Assembly: GCA_002354035.1 (NCBI GenBank)
Contig: DEKU01000042.1
Coordinates: 1-35,458, forward strand
Direction: 5' to 3'
Source: Bacteroidales bacterium UBA2714
GTDB taxonomy: Bacteria > Bacteroidota > Bacteroidia > Bacteroidales > P3
DNA length: 35,458 nucleotides
Position numbers and translations under genes: made by a program. The notes beneath the pieces were generated by a model. It did not search any database, was not told the DNA's origin, and saw only the letters and a list, made by a program, of their open reading frames with translations. Shown piece by piece: positions 1-7,672 of this stretch (the first letter of the stretch is position 1; each line of letters starts with the position of its first letter).

Positions 1-35
1 ATCAACCTCCGGCCAAGAAAACTATTGAACTTTTC

Positions 36-66
36 TTCGCCAAAACAAAAATTCTTGCTATCTTTG
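36..66 (+). promoter_or_regulatory. Bacteroidetes-type promoter of the M28 peptidase gene
   Basis: TATCTTTG at 59-66 matches the TAnnTTTG -7 box of the phylum exactly. A weak -33 candidate, TTCG at 36-39, lies 19 bases upstream. Transcription should begin near 73, leaving a leader of about 100 nt before the start codon at 172. No Shine-Dalgarno site is seen, as usual in this phylum. Confidence 0.6.
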
Positions 67-171
67 CACAACAGTGTTGCACTTCGAGGTTGAATCTACA
101 CTCAACATTTTATTATAGAGAATACAATAAATCTCCCTCACCCGCGTTTCCCTAAGAAAAGACATCACCTT

Positions 172-1674
172 ATGAAACAGCTTTTCTACTTCATTGCGGC
201 AATTCTGTTGCTTTGCAGCACCTGTCCGGCACAGTCGCAGACCCAGCGTACCCGACTGGAAAAACATGTCTACACCCTCGCATCCGACTCGCTCCAAGGC
301 AGGCGTGCCGGAAGCCCCGACGCCGAAAAAGCCCGCCAGTATATCGAGCGTGAATGGCTCGACATGGGGCTGAAGCCACTATGGGATGGCACTTTCCGCT
401 CGGCGTTCGAACTCTTCGGACAGTCTGGCTACTGCAACCTCGTGGGCCTGATTGAGGGCAGCGACCCAGTGCTGAAACAGGAATACATCATCGTTGGCGG
501 GCACTATGACCACTTGGGCGTGCAAAACGACCAAGTCTACAACGGAGCCGACGACAACGCTTCGGGCACCGCCTGCGTCACCGAGATAGCCCGCCAACTC
601 CTGGCGCGCCAAAGCGAACTGAAACGGAGTGTGATAATATGCGCCTTCGACGCCGAAGAGATTGGGCTGCACGGCTCCTCATTCCTTGCCAACACCCTGA
701 AGACAAAAGGCATGATCGACCGTGTGAAGCTCATGATGAGTGTGGACATGGTGGGATGGCTGAGGCAAGGCGGCGCACTGGAGCTGCAAGGAACCGGCAC
801 CCTGGCCAATGGCGACAACTTGACCTCGCCCAAGTCGCTGGGCATCGACATACCCATCCGCACCAAACGCTTCGAAAACTCCATCTTCACAGCCACCGAC
901 ACCGAACCCTTCGCCAAAAAAGGTATTCCCACACTGGCCATCACCACGGGCATCAAGTCGCCCTATCACAAGCCCGAAGACGACGCCAACCTGATAGACT
1001 ACGAAGGACTGGACCGCGTGACCGACTATCTGGCCGCCTTCACCCTGCGCCTTGCAAGCACCGAGGGAGACCTCGGCTCGGGCAAAGTGGCCGAGAAACA
1101 CCGCACCAAAGTCCCCCTGCTCGAGGCAGGACTGCAAGTAGGCTACAACTCCTCATGGCTCCAATTCCCCAATGCCGCCTTCAATGGCAAGTCCCTGTCC
1201 GGCCTGCATGGCGGCTTAGCGCTTCAGCTCAATCTGGGCAACACCTTCTCCGTCCATGCCGACCTCATCTACTCCCTGTTCCGCACACCCCTGCCCCACA
1301 TCGAGCAACCCTTCGTCAGTGCCTTCCGCATGCGCCAACAGGCAGTGTTGCTGCCCCTCACGCTCCAGCTCAACATCAGCAACGTGTCAAACCGGTTCTT
1401 TTTCAATTTCGGAGGCTATGCTGCCTACCTCACCGCCCACGACGTCTACAAGCCCAACACCGTCGACGGCCCTGCTGTGATGAAAGCGGACCTCTCCTAT
1501 CCAGCCGAACTCGGCATAGCCTGGGGAGTGGGTTTCCGCTTGGGCTACCACTACGAGTTCCGAATCTACAACCTCCACGCACTCACGCCAGTCTATCTCT
1601 CTGGCGTATCGGCCGAGCCCCAATACAAATCTTTCCCGAACCACTCCACCCTTTCGCTGGCATACTATTTCTGA
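172..1674 (+). CDS. M28 family metallopeptidase with C-terminal outer-membrane beta-barrel domain
   Basis: This 500-aa secreted protein joins two domains. Residues 1-20 are a signal peptide ending near CPAQ. Residues about 25-295 are a zinc aminopeptidase of the M28 family: the HYDHLG motif (H111, D113), the NGADDNASG bridging-aspartate motif (D127/D128), the DAEE pair (E162 general base, E163 ligand), D192 in SVDMVGW, and H266 in SPYHKPEDD. All expected metal and catalytic residues are present. Residues about 315-500 alternate hydrophobic and polar strands and end in SLAYYF with a terminal Phe. This resembles the roughly 185-aa PorT/OMP_b-brl eight-stranded barrel. I infer a peptidase tethered in the outer membrane with its catalytic domain in the periplasm or outside. 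The gene stands alone between its own promoter and terminator. The peptidase call is firm; the barrel call rests on strand pattern and C-terminus. Confidence 0.88.
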   Translation: MKQLFYFIAAILLLCSTCPAQSQTQRTRLEKHVYTLASDSLQGRRAGSPDAEKARQYIEREWLDMGLKPLWDGTFRSAFELFGQSGYCNLVGLIEGSDPVLKQEYIIVGGHYDHLGVQNDQVYNGADDNASGTACVTEIARQLLARQSELKRSVIICAFDAEEIGLHGSSFLANTLKTKGMIDRVKLMMSVDMVGWLRQGGALELQGTGTLANGDNLTSPKSLGIDIPIRTKRFENSIFTATDTEPFAKKGIPTLAITTGIKSPYHKPEDDANLIDYEGLDRVTDYLAAFTLRLASTEGDLGSGKVAEKHRTKVPLLEAGLQVGYNSSWLQFPNAAFNGKSLSGLHGGLALQLNLGNTFSVHADLIYSLFRTPLPHIEQPFVSAFRMRQQAVLLPLTLQLNISNVSNRFFFNFGGYAAYLTAHDVYKPNTVDGPAVMKADLSYPAELGIAWGVGFRLGYHYEFRIYNLHALTPVYLSGVSAEPQYKSFPNHSTLSLAYYF

Positions 1675-1702
1675 CCCACAGCACTTTGTTGCATACCCCT
1701 TT

Positions 1703-1740
1703 CTGCCCGTGGTTCTTCTGCCACGGGCAGTCTTTTTTCT
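1703..1740 (+). terminator. Intrinsic terminator after the M28 peptidase gene
   Basis: A perfect 10-bp stem (CTGCCCGTGG at 1703-1712 pairing with CCACGGGCAG at 1721-1730) with an 8-nt loop is followed directly by a T-rich tract at 1731-1740. It lies 29 nt after the stop codon. Confidence 0.92.
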
Positions 1741-1912
1741 TCCCTCCCTCCCCATTCGGCCTATAGCGACAGCCTCGGCGCAAACGCAACAACCGTCAGC
1801 AACTCAATCCCCGCGCCTTGCCGGCAGCTATACTATTCGGTGGCTCTGAGAGCCATTCTTTCACAAACATTTGTCACCGGTTCTTCAGCATATAGACAGC
1901 ATTTCATCTCTG

Positions 1913-1956
1913 AAACAGAAACAAAATACAAATAAAACAGAAACAAAATACAAATA
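1913..1956. repeat. 22-bp perfect tandem duplication
   Basis: Two identical A-rich 22-bp units lie head to tail at 1913-1934 and 1935-1956, each containing ACAGAAACAAAATACAAAT. The unit lies in the noncoding region and has no evident reading frame. Confidence 0.9.
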
Positions 1957-2016
1957 ATATACAATGTAAACGTAAAACAAATCACGGCTGAGCACATTGG
2001 TCTGGTCGAAGCATGG

Positions 2017-2065
2017 AGAGGGAAGTCCTCTTTCGGCCATTAATTATCAGGGACGCGATGGCCGA
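2017..2065 (+). ncRNA. Candidate structured RNA element (two consecutive hairpins)
   Basis: AGAGG (2017-2021) pairs with CCTCT (2027-2031). One base later TCGGCCAT (2033-2040) pairs with ATGGCCGA (2058-2065) over a 17-nt loop. There is no U-tract, so this is not an intrinsic terminator. It matches no riboswitch class I can name. The pairing is seen directly; the function is unknown. Confidence 0.3.
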
Positions 2066-2214
2066 GTAACGAGGCGCATTTTAATTACCACCATATAGGA
2101 ATGCAGCAGATTAGTACCTTTCAGATTTGAAATACAAAATTATCTATTGGTATTGCAAGAAAAGCATGGAGCGCAGTACTAAAGTAACAGATAATAACAA
2201 AAATAATTGTATTA

Positions 2215-2664
2215 ATGAAACGATTAATTCTGCTAACCGTCCTAAGCATCTTCATGATGGGCAACATGTTGGTTGCCCAGGTCAGGGTGCAGGTGAATGG
2301 CCAGCGGTCATTCACCATCAGCCAGACTAATGGCCTTTATTTCTCACACGACACGATGCGTGTCGACGATGCCGTCTATCCGCTCGACGACATCCAAGTC
2401 ATCACTCTCACACCTGTCACACAGGGTATCGCCGCTGCCGACGCGCCCACCATGCAGCTCGCGCCAAACCCTGCCCGCGATGTCGTCACCCTTCAGGGCG
2501 TCGGAACCGCACCGCAGACTGTGACCCTCTACAGCACCGCCGGTGTAAAGCTGATGGAACAGACCGTCTCCGACGGTTCCCGACTCGACATCAGCCATCT
2601 GCCCGAAGGGCTCTATGTGCTGCGTTGTGGCAACCGTGTGGCTAAAATTATTAAACAACTTTAA
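2215..2664 (+). CDS. Small secreted protein with T9SS type A sorting domain
   Basis: This is a 149-aa protein. Residues 1-22 form a signal peptide (cleavage near VAQ). Residues about 24-66 form a short beta-rich module of the kind often found at the N-terminus of Bacteroidetes secreted proteins. Residues about 80-149 form a T9SS C-terminal domain: LAPNPARD core, VTLYSTAGVKL strand, LPEGLYVLR strand, and a short basic terminal strand VAKIIKQL. Apart from the sorting domain it carries almost no cargo, so it is a mini T9SS substrate. Export through the outer membrane by the T9SS follows from family knowledge. The stop is 12 nt before the next gene, which also encodes a secreted protein with a similar N-terminal module, so the two probably form an operon and may act on the same substrate or surface. 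Confidence 0.85.
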   Translation: MKRLILLTVLSIFMMGNMLVAQVRVQVNGQRSFTISQTNGLYFSHDTMRVDDAVYPLDDIQVITLTPVTQGIAAADAPTMQLAPNPARDVVTLQGVGTAPQTVTLYSTAGVKLMEQTVSDGSRLDISHLPEGLYVLRCGNRVAKIIKQL

Positions 2665-2676
2665 CTCCTGGCCGCT

Positions 2677-4773
2677 ATGAAAAAGATTCTGAATCTCAGC
2701 ATCCTTGTCACCATCCTTATGGCTGGCCTATCCGTCCATGCACAGTCCGACACCCGTGTGCTGCGCGCCCACAATGCGGGTAACGTTGTCTTCCAGACCC
2801 CCAGCTCGGGGCTCGACAGCATCAAAGCCGACGACCAGGGTTATGTCACCATTCATTATAACGATGCCACCTGGAGCCGCCTTGCCACCCAGATCGACAG
2901 CCTCACCTTTGCCATGGTATGCGATGGCGACAGCACCATCATTGCCGACTCGGTCCAGTTCGACACCCTTGGCATGATTCATATCGTATGGAATGGCAAT
3001 TCTGCTTCGATTGTCAACCCCTACCCCTCCGACAGTATCAACATCACGGCCGAAGGCGGCCACGTCACCGTGAAATCGCAAGCCACCACGCTCAACAATG
3101 TGGTCTACAACCTCAGCGGTACATCGTCCGACGGATTCCTGCTCTTCAATAAGCTCAGCACTCCCGTCATCCTGCGCATGGATGGTGTCAACCTCACCTC
3201 GCATGGCTGTGCGGCTCTGAACATCGACAAGAATCAGAACGCCATCATACACCTTGTGGCCGGCACCACCAACACCTTCGCCGATGCCGACAGCAACGCC
3301 GACAAGGCCACGCTTTATGGCAAAGGCAGCCTTACGCTCCAGGGTTCAGGCAGCCTGAGTGTGACATCGTCGTTTGCCAATGGTCTGCAAGGCAAGCGCG
3401 GGGTTTACATGAATAATGGCTCGGTCGACGTCCTCGTCACCGCCGACACCAAGAAGGGCATCAAAACCGACCAGGACTTCTACATGAACGGCGGCCGTCT
3501 ACAAGTCACAGCCTCTGGCAGCGTGGTCATCGACACCTCTGCCGACTATGAGACGGGCTACGACTTCTCCTACTGCACCGGTATCAAGACCGGCGACATA
3601 GACGAAGCTTCCGTGGGCAACATTGTCATCAACGGGGGCGACCTTATCGTCTCCTGCCCCGCCACAAATGCTGGCGGACGCTGTCTTTCGAGCGACTATG
3701 ACATCATCGTCAACGGTGGCAACACCACCCTCACCACCGCCGGCGCGGGTCTTGCGGTGGGTGGCACCGGAACCAACGCTGTGGACGGCTACGCCAGCAC
3801 ATGCATGAAAGCGGACAGCAACATCTACATCTTTGGCGGCAGCCTCGATGCCCGCAGCACCGGCCTCGGCGGACGCGGTATCAAAGCCGACGGCAACCTC
3901 ACCGTGGGCACCGTGGGAGCCGACGACGACCAGATATATGTCTACATCCAAACCAGCGGCAATGCCGTCAACCCCGTCAGCGGTGGCAACCACCATTGGG
4001 GCGGCACCACCAACGATGACTACTTCAAAGGTCTGCCCAAATGCATCAAAATTGAGGGCAATATCTACTTCAACAGCGGTCATGTGGGTGCCTATTGCGC
4101 CCAAACCAGTGGCGACCCCAACGGCGAAGCCATCGAGAGCAAAGACAGTCTCTTCATCAATGGCGGCATCATCGAAGCCAACGCCTACGACGATGCGCTC
4201 AACGCCGCCAACTACCTCGAAATCAATGGTGGCAAACTGTGGTGCTATTCACGTGGCAATGATGCCGTCGACTGCAACGGCAACACAAACATCACCGGCG
4301 GCCTCATCATCGTCAAGGGGCAAGAGGTGGGCATTGATGCCGGCACCGATGCCGGAGGCCGTTTCTCCATCACCGGCGGCACTATCATCTGCCAAGGAGG
4401 AAACATGGGCGCATGGGATTCCCCCAACGTCAGCGGCTACCAGAAATATCTTCAGATCAGCAATGTCGGCACTACTGGCCTCACCGTCAAAAACGCCTCG
4501 GGCGATGTCCTCTTCATGTATCTCAACACCGCCCCCTCGGGCAACGGCTTTATTGAGAACTACACTGACCCCGGTGCCAAACCTCCGGGTGGCGGCGGCG
4601 GTCCCGGCGGCGGTGGCAGCAACACCCTCATCCTCTCCAGCCCCGACATCAGCTCCGGCACATACCAATACTGGACCAACTCCACCTTCAGCGGCGGCAC
4701 CAGCTGGCATGGACTCTACTTCGGCTCCACTCCCTCCACGAGTGGCAACGCCCAGTCCGCAACAGCCCGCTAA
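2677..4773 (+). CDS. Secreted beta-helix protein, Cthe_2159/DUF4353 carbohydrate-binding type
   Basis: This 698-aa protein has a signal peptide (residues 1-23, ending HAQ) and a module at 28-79 ending in the common IDSLTF motif. A long array of parallel beta-helix rungs occupies about 120-610, with repeats such as the NGG-, GIKTD-, GIKAD- and INGG-type turns typical of the Cthe_2159 family (PF14262), whose founding member binds acidic polysaccharide and calcium. A Pro/Gly linker at 636-648 (PPGGGGGPGGGG) precedes a short C-terminal segment. I see no T9SS sorting domain, although the upstream operon partner has one. Family assignment rests on the rung pattern. Pectin or other uronan binding is inferred. 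It ends 34 nt before a strong terminator. Confidence 0.82.
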   Translation: MKKILNLSILVTILMAGLSVHAQSDTRVLRAHNAGNVVFQTPSSGLDSIKADDQGYVTIHYNDATWSRLATQIDSLTFAMVCDGDSTIIADSVQFDTLGMIHIVWNGNSASIVNPYPSDSINITAEGGHVTVKSQATTLNNVVYNLSGTSSDGFLLFNKLSTPVILRMDGVNLTSHGCAALNIDKNQNAIIHLVAGTTNTFADADSNADKATLYGKGSLTLQGSGSLSVTSSFANGLQGKRGVYMNNGSVDVLVTADTKKGIKTDQDFYMNGGRLQVTASGSVVIDTSADYETGYDFSYCTGIKTGDIDEASVGNIVINGGDLIVSCPATNAGGRCLSSDYDIIVNGGNTTLTTAGAGLAVGGTGTNAVDGYASTCMKADSNIYIFGGSLDARSTGLGGRGIKADGNLTVGTVGADDDQIYVYIQTSGNAVNPVSGGNHHWGGTTNDDYFKGLPKCIKIEGNIYFNSGHVGAYCAQTSGDPNGEAIESKDSLFINGGIIEANAYDDALNAANYLEINGGKLWCYSRGNDAVDCNGNTNITGGLIIVKGQEVGIDAGTDAGGRFSITGGTIICQGGNMGAWDSPNVSGYQKYLQISNVGTTGLTVKNASGDVLFMYLNTAPSGNGFIENYTDPGAKPPGGGGGPGGGGSNTLILSSPDISSGTYQYWTNSTFSGGTSWHGLYFGSTPSTSGNAQSATAR

Positions 4774-4807
4774 CCCGACTCCATTACCTCAGGAAAAAAT
4801 ACATAAA

Positions 4808-4842
4808 AGCAGGGGCGACACAAAGTCGCACCCCTGCTTTTT
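4808..4842 (+). terminator. Intrinsic terminator after the beta-helix gene
   Basis: AGCAGGGG (4808-4815) pairs with CCCCTGCT (4831-4838) and CGAC (4816-4819) with GTCG (4825-4828), with a 2-nt bulge and a 5-nt loop. T residues follow at 4838-4842. Confidence 0.9.
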
Positions 4843-4929
4843 CCATTCAGACACTCAGATAATCACACACTCACACAGCCGGAGACAGGAGTTAATAAAA
4901 AAAAATCCCCCCGATTCAAAAAAAAGGCG

Positions 4930-4937
4930 TATCTTTG
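4930..4937 (+). promoter_or_regulatory. -7 promoter box immediately upstream of pyrE
   Basis: TATCTTTG is an exact TAnnTTTG match only 4 bases before the ATG at 4942. No clear -33 TTTG is present. Spacing predicts initiation within a few bases of the start codon, so the transcript would be leaderless, or translation may begin at the second ATG at 4960. Confidence 0.65.
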
Positions 4938-4941
4938 CCTT

Positions 4942-5601
4942 ATGAATACAAACAACGACATGGCCCTACAGATGGCCACTTTCTTACTGCAAGTCAAAGC
5001 AATAAAACTCAACAACGAACACCCTTTCACATGGGCGTCAGGTCGCAAATCACCCATCTATTGCGACAACCGTGTCACACTTTCATACCCCGAGATTCGC
5101 ACTTTCATCCGTCAGCGCTTCGTCGAGGTGGTGAATGAATACTGGGGAGACGTGGATGTCGTGGCCGGTGTAGCCACTGGCGGCATTGCCCAAGGCGCCC
5201 TCGTGGCCCAGGAACTGGGAAAACCCTTTGTCTACGTCCGTTCCGAAGCCAAATCCCACGGACTCACCAACCAGATTGAAGGCGAAATCCACGAAGGCCA
5301 GTCCGTAGTGGTCATCGAAGACCTCGTCTCCACCGGCAAAAGCAGCCTCATCGCTGTCCATGCCCTCCGTGAACGCGGCTGCAATGTCAAAGGAATGGCC
5401 GCCATCTTCACCTATGGCCTGGCTGTGGCCGAGCGCAACTTTGCCGACGCCAATGTCGAGCTCCACACCCTCACCAACTACGACACCCTCATCGACGTGG
5501 CCTGCCGCGAAGAGTATATCCGTGCCGCCGACATGGAGTCGCTCGCCGCATGGCGCAAGAACCCCGAGGCCTGGAGCGATGCCCACATGAACGAAAACTA
5601 A
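4942..5601 (+). CDS. pyrE: Orotate phosphoribosyltransferase
   Basis: This 219-aa enzyme converts orotate and PRPP to OMP, the fifth step of de novo UMP synthesis, in the cytoplasm. The N-terminal segment KAIKLNNEHPFTWASGRKSPIYCDNR is the family signature region around the orotate site. VVVIEDLVSTGKSS is the PRPP-binding motif with its paired acidic residues. The length is normal. The start at 4942 is the first ATG. An alternative ATG at 4960 (residue 7) would leave a short leader after the promoter box. It heads an apparent five-gene unit (28 nt to the next gene) that also holds hpt, so pyrimidine synthesis and purine salvage phosphoribosyltransferases may be co-transcribed. Confidence 0.96.
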   Translation: MNTNNDMALQMATFLLQVKAIKLNNEHPFTWASGRKSPIYCDNRVTLSYPEIRTFIRQRFVEVVNEYWGDVDVVAGVATGGIAQGALVAQELGKPFVYVRSEAKSHGLTNQIEGEIHEGQSVVVIEDLVSTGKSSLIAVHALRERGCNVKGMAAIFTYGLAVAERNFADANVELHTLTNYDTLIDVACREEYIRAADMESLAAWRKNPEAWSDAHMNEN

Positions 5602-5629
5602 GTACCACCCCGACATTTTCCTCCCCCTG

Positions 5630-6664
5630 ATGAAAAAGGTCCTCGCCATAGTGCTCTTGGCCCTCTTGGCAATCCCCGCTGGGGCGCAACAGGTGGAAAA
5701 TGTCTCTTTCTCACTCAAAGGCGACTCGCTCACCATCACCTACTCCCTCGACCGCCAAGCCGACATCTGTGTCCGCGTGGCTGTCGATCATGGTCGTTAC
5801 ACTCCTCCCCTAAAAGGTCTGCAAGGCGCTGTCGGGCAAAATGTCAAACCGGGACAAAACCTCACCATCACCGCTTTCCGCCTGCCCGAAATCAGAGGGG
5901 TCGACTCTGCCAGCCTCTCCTTTCTGGTCGAAGTCGATGATGGAGCCCTCCTCGTCTATGTCGACAGCCTCCCCTTCCGCATGATGCCCGTAGCGGGAGG
6001 CAGTTTCACCATGGGCTGCACCCACCCCAAAGGCGAACGCCACACCTATGCCGACGAGCTTCCCACCCATACCGTCACCCTCAACCCCTTCTACATCGGG
6101 CAGCACGAAGTGACACAAAAACTGTGGGTAGCCGTCATGGGGGAAAACCCCTCCAAATGGGTCGGCGACAGCCTGCCGGTCGAACAGGTGTCGTGGAATG
6201 CCGTCCAAATCTTCATCGCCCGCCTGAGCCAGCTCACGGGCTACCGTTTCCGTCTCCCCACCGAGGCCGAATGGGAATATGCCGCCCGCGGTGGCAACCG
6301 CTCCCACGGCACCCCCTATCCCGGTGTGCGCAGCCAGATGTGGGAGACCTGCTGGTACGGAGGCAACTCCGGCGGCCACAGCCATCCCGTCGGCCGTCTT
6401 AAACCCAACGAATTGGGTCTCTTCGATATGGGAGGCAACGTTATGGAATGGTGCAGCGACTGGATGCAACCCTACACCGCAGCGCCCCAAAACTGCCCCC
6501 AAGGCCCCCGCACTGGCGACAACCGCATCCTTCGCGGCGGTTGTTTCAACAGCCCCACTTGGGGTTGCAGCGTGTTCGAGCGCAGCTGGTACCTGCCCGA
6601 ATACGGCTACAGCTATTTCGGCTTCCGCCTTGTCCTCGACACCCCCGAGCGCGAAGAAGAATAA
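5630..6664 (+). CDS. Secreted SUMF1/FGE-fold protein
   Basis: This 344-aa protein has a signal peptide (residues 1-19, ending AGA) and a beta-sandwich-like N-terminal part (about 22-115). A formylglycine-generating-enzyme (SUMF1) fold domain spans about 118-336, marked by VAGGSFTMGC, YIGQHEVTQKLW, LPTEAEWEYAARGG, GGNVMEWCSDW, ILRGGCF and the terminal YFGFRLV. True FGEs carry a catalytic Cys pair five residues apart. Here the cysteines in the equivalent C-terminal stretch are C305 and C313, so sulfatase-activating activity is doubtful and a binding or structural role, as in T9SS GldK/GldJ-type proteins, is as likely. No sulfatase gene is nearby. It lies between pyrE and hpt and is probably co-transcribed with both. 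Confidence 0.85.
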   Translation: MKKVLAIVLLALLAIPAGAQQVENVSFSLKGDSLTITYSLDRQADICVRVAVDHGRYTPPLKGLQGAVGQNVKPGQNLTITAFRLPEIRGVDSASLSFLVEVDDGALLVYVDSLPFRMMPVAGGSFTMGCTHPKGERHTYADELPTHTVTLNPFYIGQHEVTQKLWVAVMGENPSKWVGDSLPVEQVSWNAVQIFIARLSQLTGYRFRLPTEAEWEYAARGGNRSHGTPYPGVRSQMWETCWYGGNSGGHSHPVGRLKPNELGLFDMGGNVMEWCSDWMQPYTAAPQNCPQGPRTGDNRILRGGCFNSPTWGCSVFERSWYLPEYGYSYFGFRLVLDTPEREEE

Positions 6665-6700
6665 ATACAACCTCCTTTTAACCCCCTCAAACTTATTGCT

Positions 6701-7240
6701 ATGGAAAAAATACAAGTCTCCGACAAGCGTTTCAAACTCTACATGACCGAAACCGAAATCCAGACCATCATCGAGCGTCTGGCCTCCGACATCTCCCGCG
6801 ACTTTAGAGACCGCAACCCCATCCTCTGCCCCATCCTCACTGGCAGCTTCATCTTTGCTGCCGACCTCATCCGTCGGCTCGACTTCGATGCCCCGGTCTC
6901 CTTTGTCCGCTACTCCTCCTATTCCGGCACCAGCTCCACCGGCCAAGTCATCGAATCACTGGGATTCCCCGCCAGTTGCCAAGGCCGCCACGTCATCCTC
7001 ATCGAAGACATCATCGACACAGGCATCTCCATGCAATTTGTCCTCGAGCGCCTCCAACTCCTCAACCCCGCATCCATCACCATCTGCACCTTCCTGTTCA
7101 AACCCGGATGCTTCAAGAAAAACTACAAAATCGACTACATCGGAAAAGAAATCCCCGACGACTTCATTGTAGGCTATGGGTTAGACTACAATGGCCTGGG
7201 ACGGAAATACCCCGACATATACACCATCGACAACCAATGA
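6701..7240 (+). CDS. hpt: Hypoxanthine phosphoribosyltransferase
   Basis: This 179-aa cytoplasmic type I phosphoribosyltransferase salvages hypoxanthine (and usually guanine) with PRPP to IMP/GMP. Evidence is the pyrophosphate-loop region ILTGSFIFAADLIRRL, the mobile-loop segment FVRYSSYSG, the PRPP motif VILIEDIIDTG with adjacent acidic residues, and the C-terminal base-binding region DFIVGYGLDYNGLGRKYPDI, which is typical of HPRT and distinguishes it from APRT or XPRT. The length is normal. Its stop overlaps the start of the next gene in an ATGA arrangement (7237-7240), which suggests translational coupling. Confidence 0.93.
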   Translation: MEKIQVSDKRFKLYMTETEIQTIIERLASDISRDFRDRNPILCPILTGSFIFAADLIRRLDFDAPVSFVRYSSYSGTSSTGQVIESLGFPASCQGRHVILIEDIIDTGISMQFVLERLQLLNPASITICTFLFKPGCFKKNYKIDYIGKEIPDDFIVGYGLDYNGLGRKYPDIYTIDNQ

Positions 7241-7614
7241 AAAAAATCCTCACATTCAGCATCCTGGTCATCACCAGCCTGCTCTTTTTGGCCAGTTGCG
7301 AACGTTCCGTAGAGACCTATCCTCCCGTCGATGCCACCCTCCTGGTCGGCACATGGCGTGCCACCGACATCAACACCGAACACTGGCGCTTCGACAGCGG
7401 CGGCACCGGTGAAACGTGGGACACCAGCGACGACGTCCAAGAAGGCGAAGGCACCAAATTCAACTGGACCACCGAGTCCGACCAGCTCCGCATCGACCTC
7501 TACGGCGAGATGGGCATGCACGTCTACTACGACTGGACCGTCACCCACCAAACCGCCGACACCCTCACCTTCAAAGACATCTACAACTCAAGCCGCACCT
7601 TCGTCAAAAAATAA
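7237..7614 (+). CDS. Small lipocalin-like lipoprotein
   Basis: This 125-aa lipoprotein has a type II signal sequence ending in lipobox LASC with acylated C21. The mature part begins with an LVGTW motif and continues as short beta strands with many acidic residues (GETWDTSDDVQEGEG), consistent with a small lipocalin-like beta-barrel domain common in Bacteroidetes. The ligand is unknown. The start codon overlaps the hpt stop (ATGA), so it is translated from the same message. Localisation to the inner or outer membrane cannot be read from the sequence. The lipoprotein call is firm; the fold is inferred from the LVGTW start and the strand pattern. Confidence 0.75.
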   Translation: MKKILTFSILVITSLLFLASCERSVETYPPVDATLLVGTWRATDINTEHWRFDSGGTGETWDTSDDVQEGEGTKFNWTTESDQLRIDLYGEMGMHVYYDWTVTHQTADTLTFKDIYNSSRTFVKK

Positions 7615-7672
7615 ACCCACCTCCTTGCCCTTCGGCAACCCCTGCGTCATCAACAATCAATCCATTTGATAT

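Larger units (their letters stand above)
1741..2214. other. Noncoding stretch with several hairpins, no gene seen
   Basis: No credible protein-coding gene is visible. The region holds a 6-bp hairpin with a 3-nt loop (TGGCTC at 1841-1846, GAGCCA at 1850-1855), a small dyad ACAAA/TTTGT at 1863-1874, a 22-bp tandem duplication, and two adjacent hairpins (2017-2031 and 2033-2065). TACCTTTC at 2115-2122 differs from the TAnnTTTG box at one base and could be the promoter of the following gene, giving a leader of about 85 nt. A structured leader or small RNA is possible but not shown. Confidence 0.5.

Noticed and set aside
639..1766. 375-codon plus-strand frame overlapping the M28 gene
   Set aside because: Arg/His/Pro-rich out-of-frame shadow of the peptidase.
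5630..6664. True sulfatase-activating enzyme
   Set aside because: Cysteine spacing differs from FGE and no sulfatase is nearby; kept as an FGE-fold protein only.
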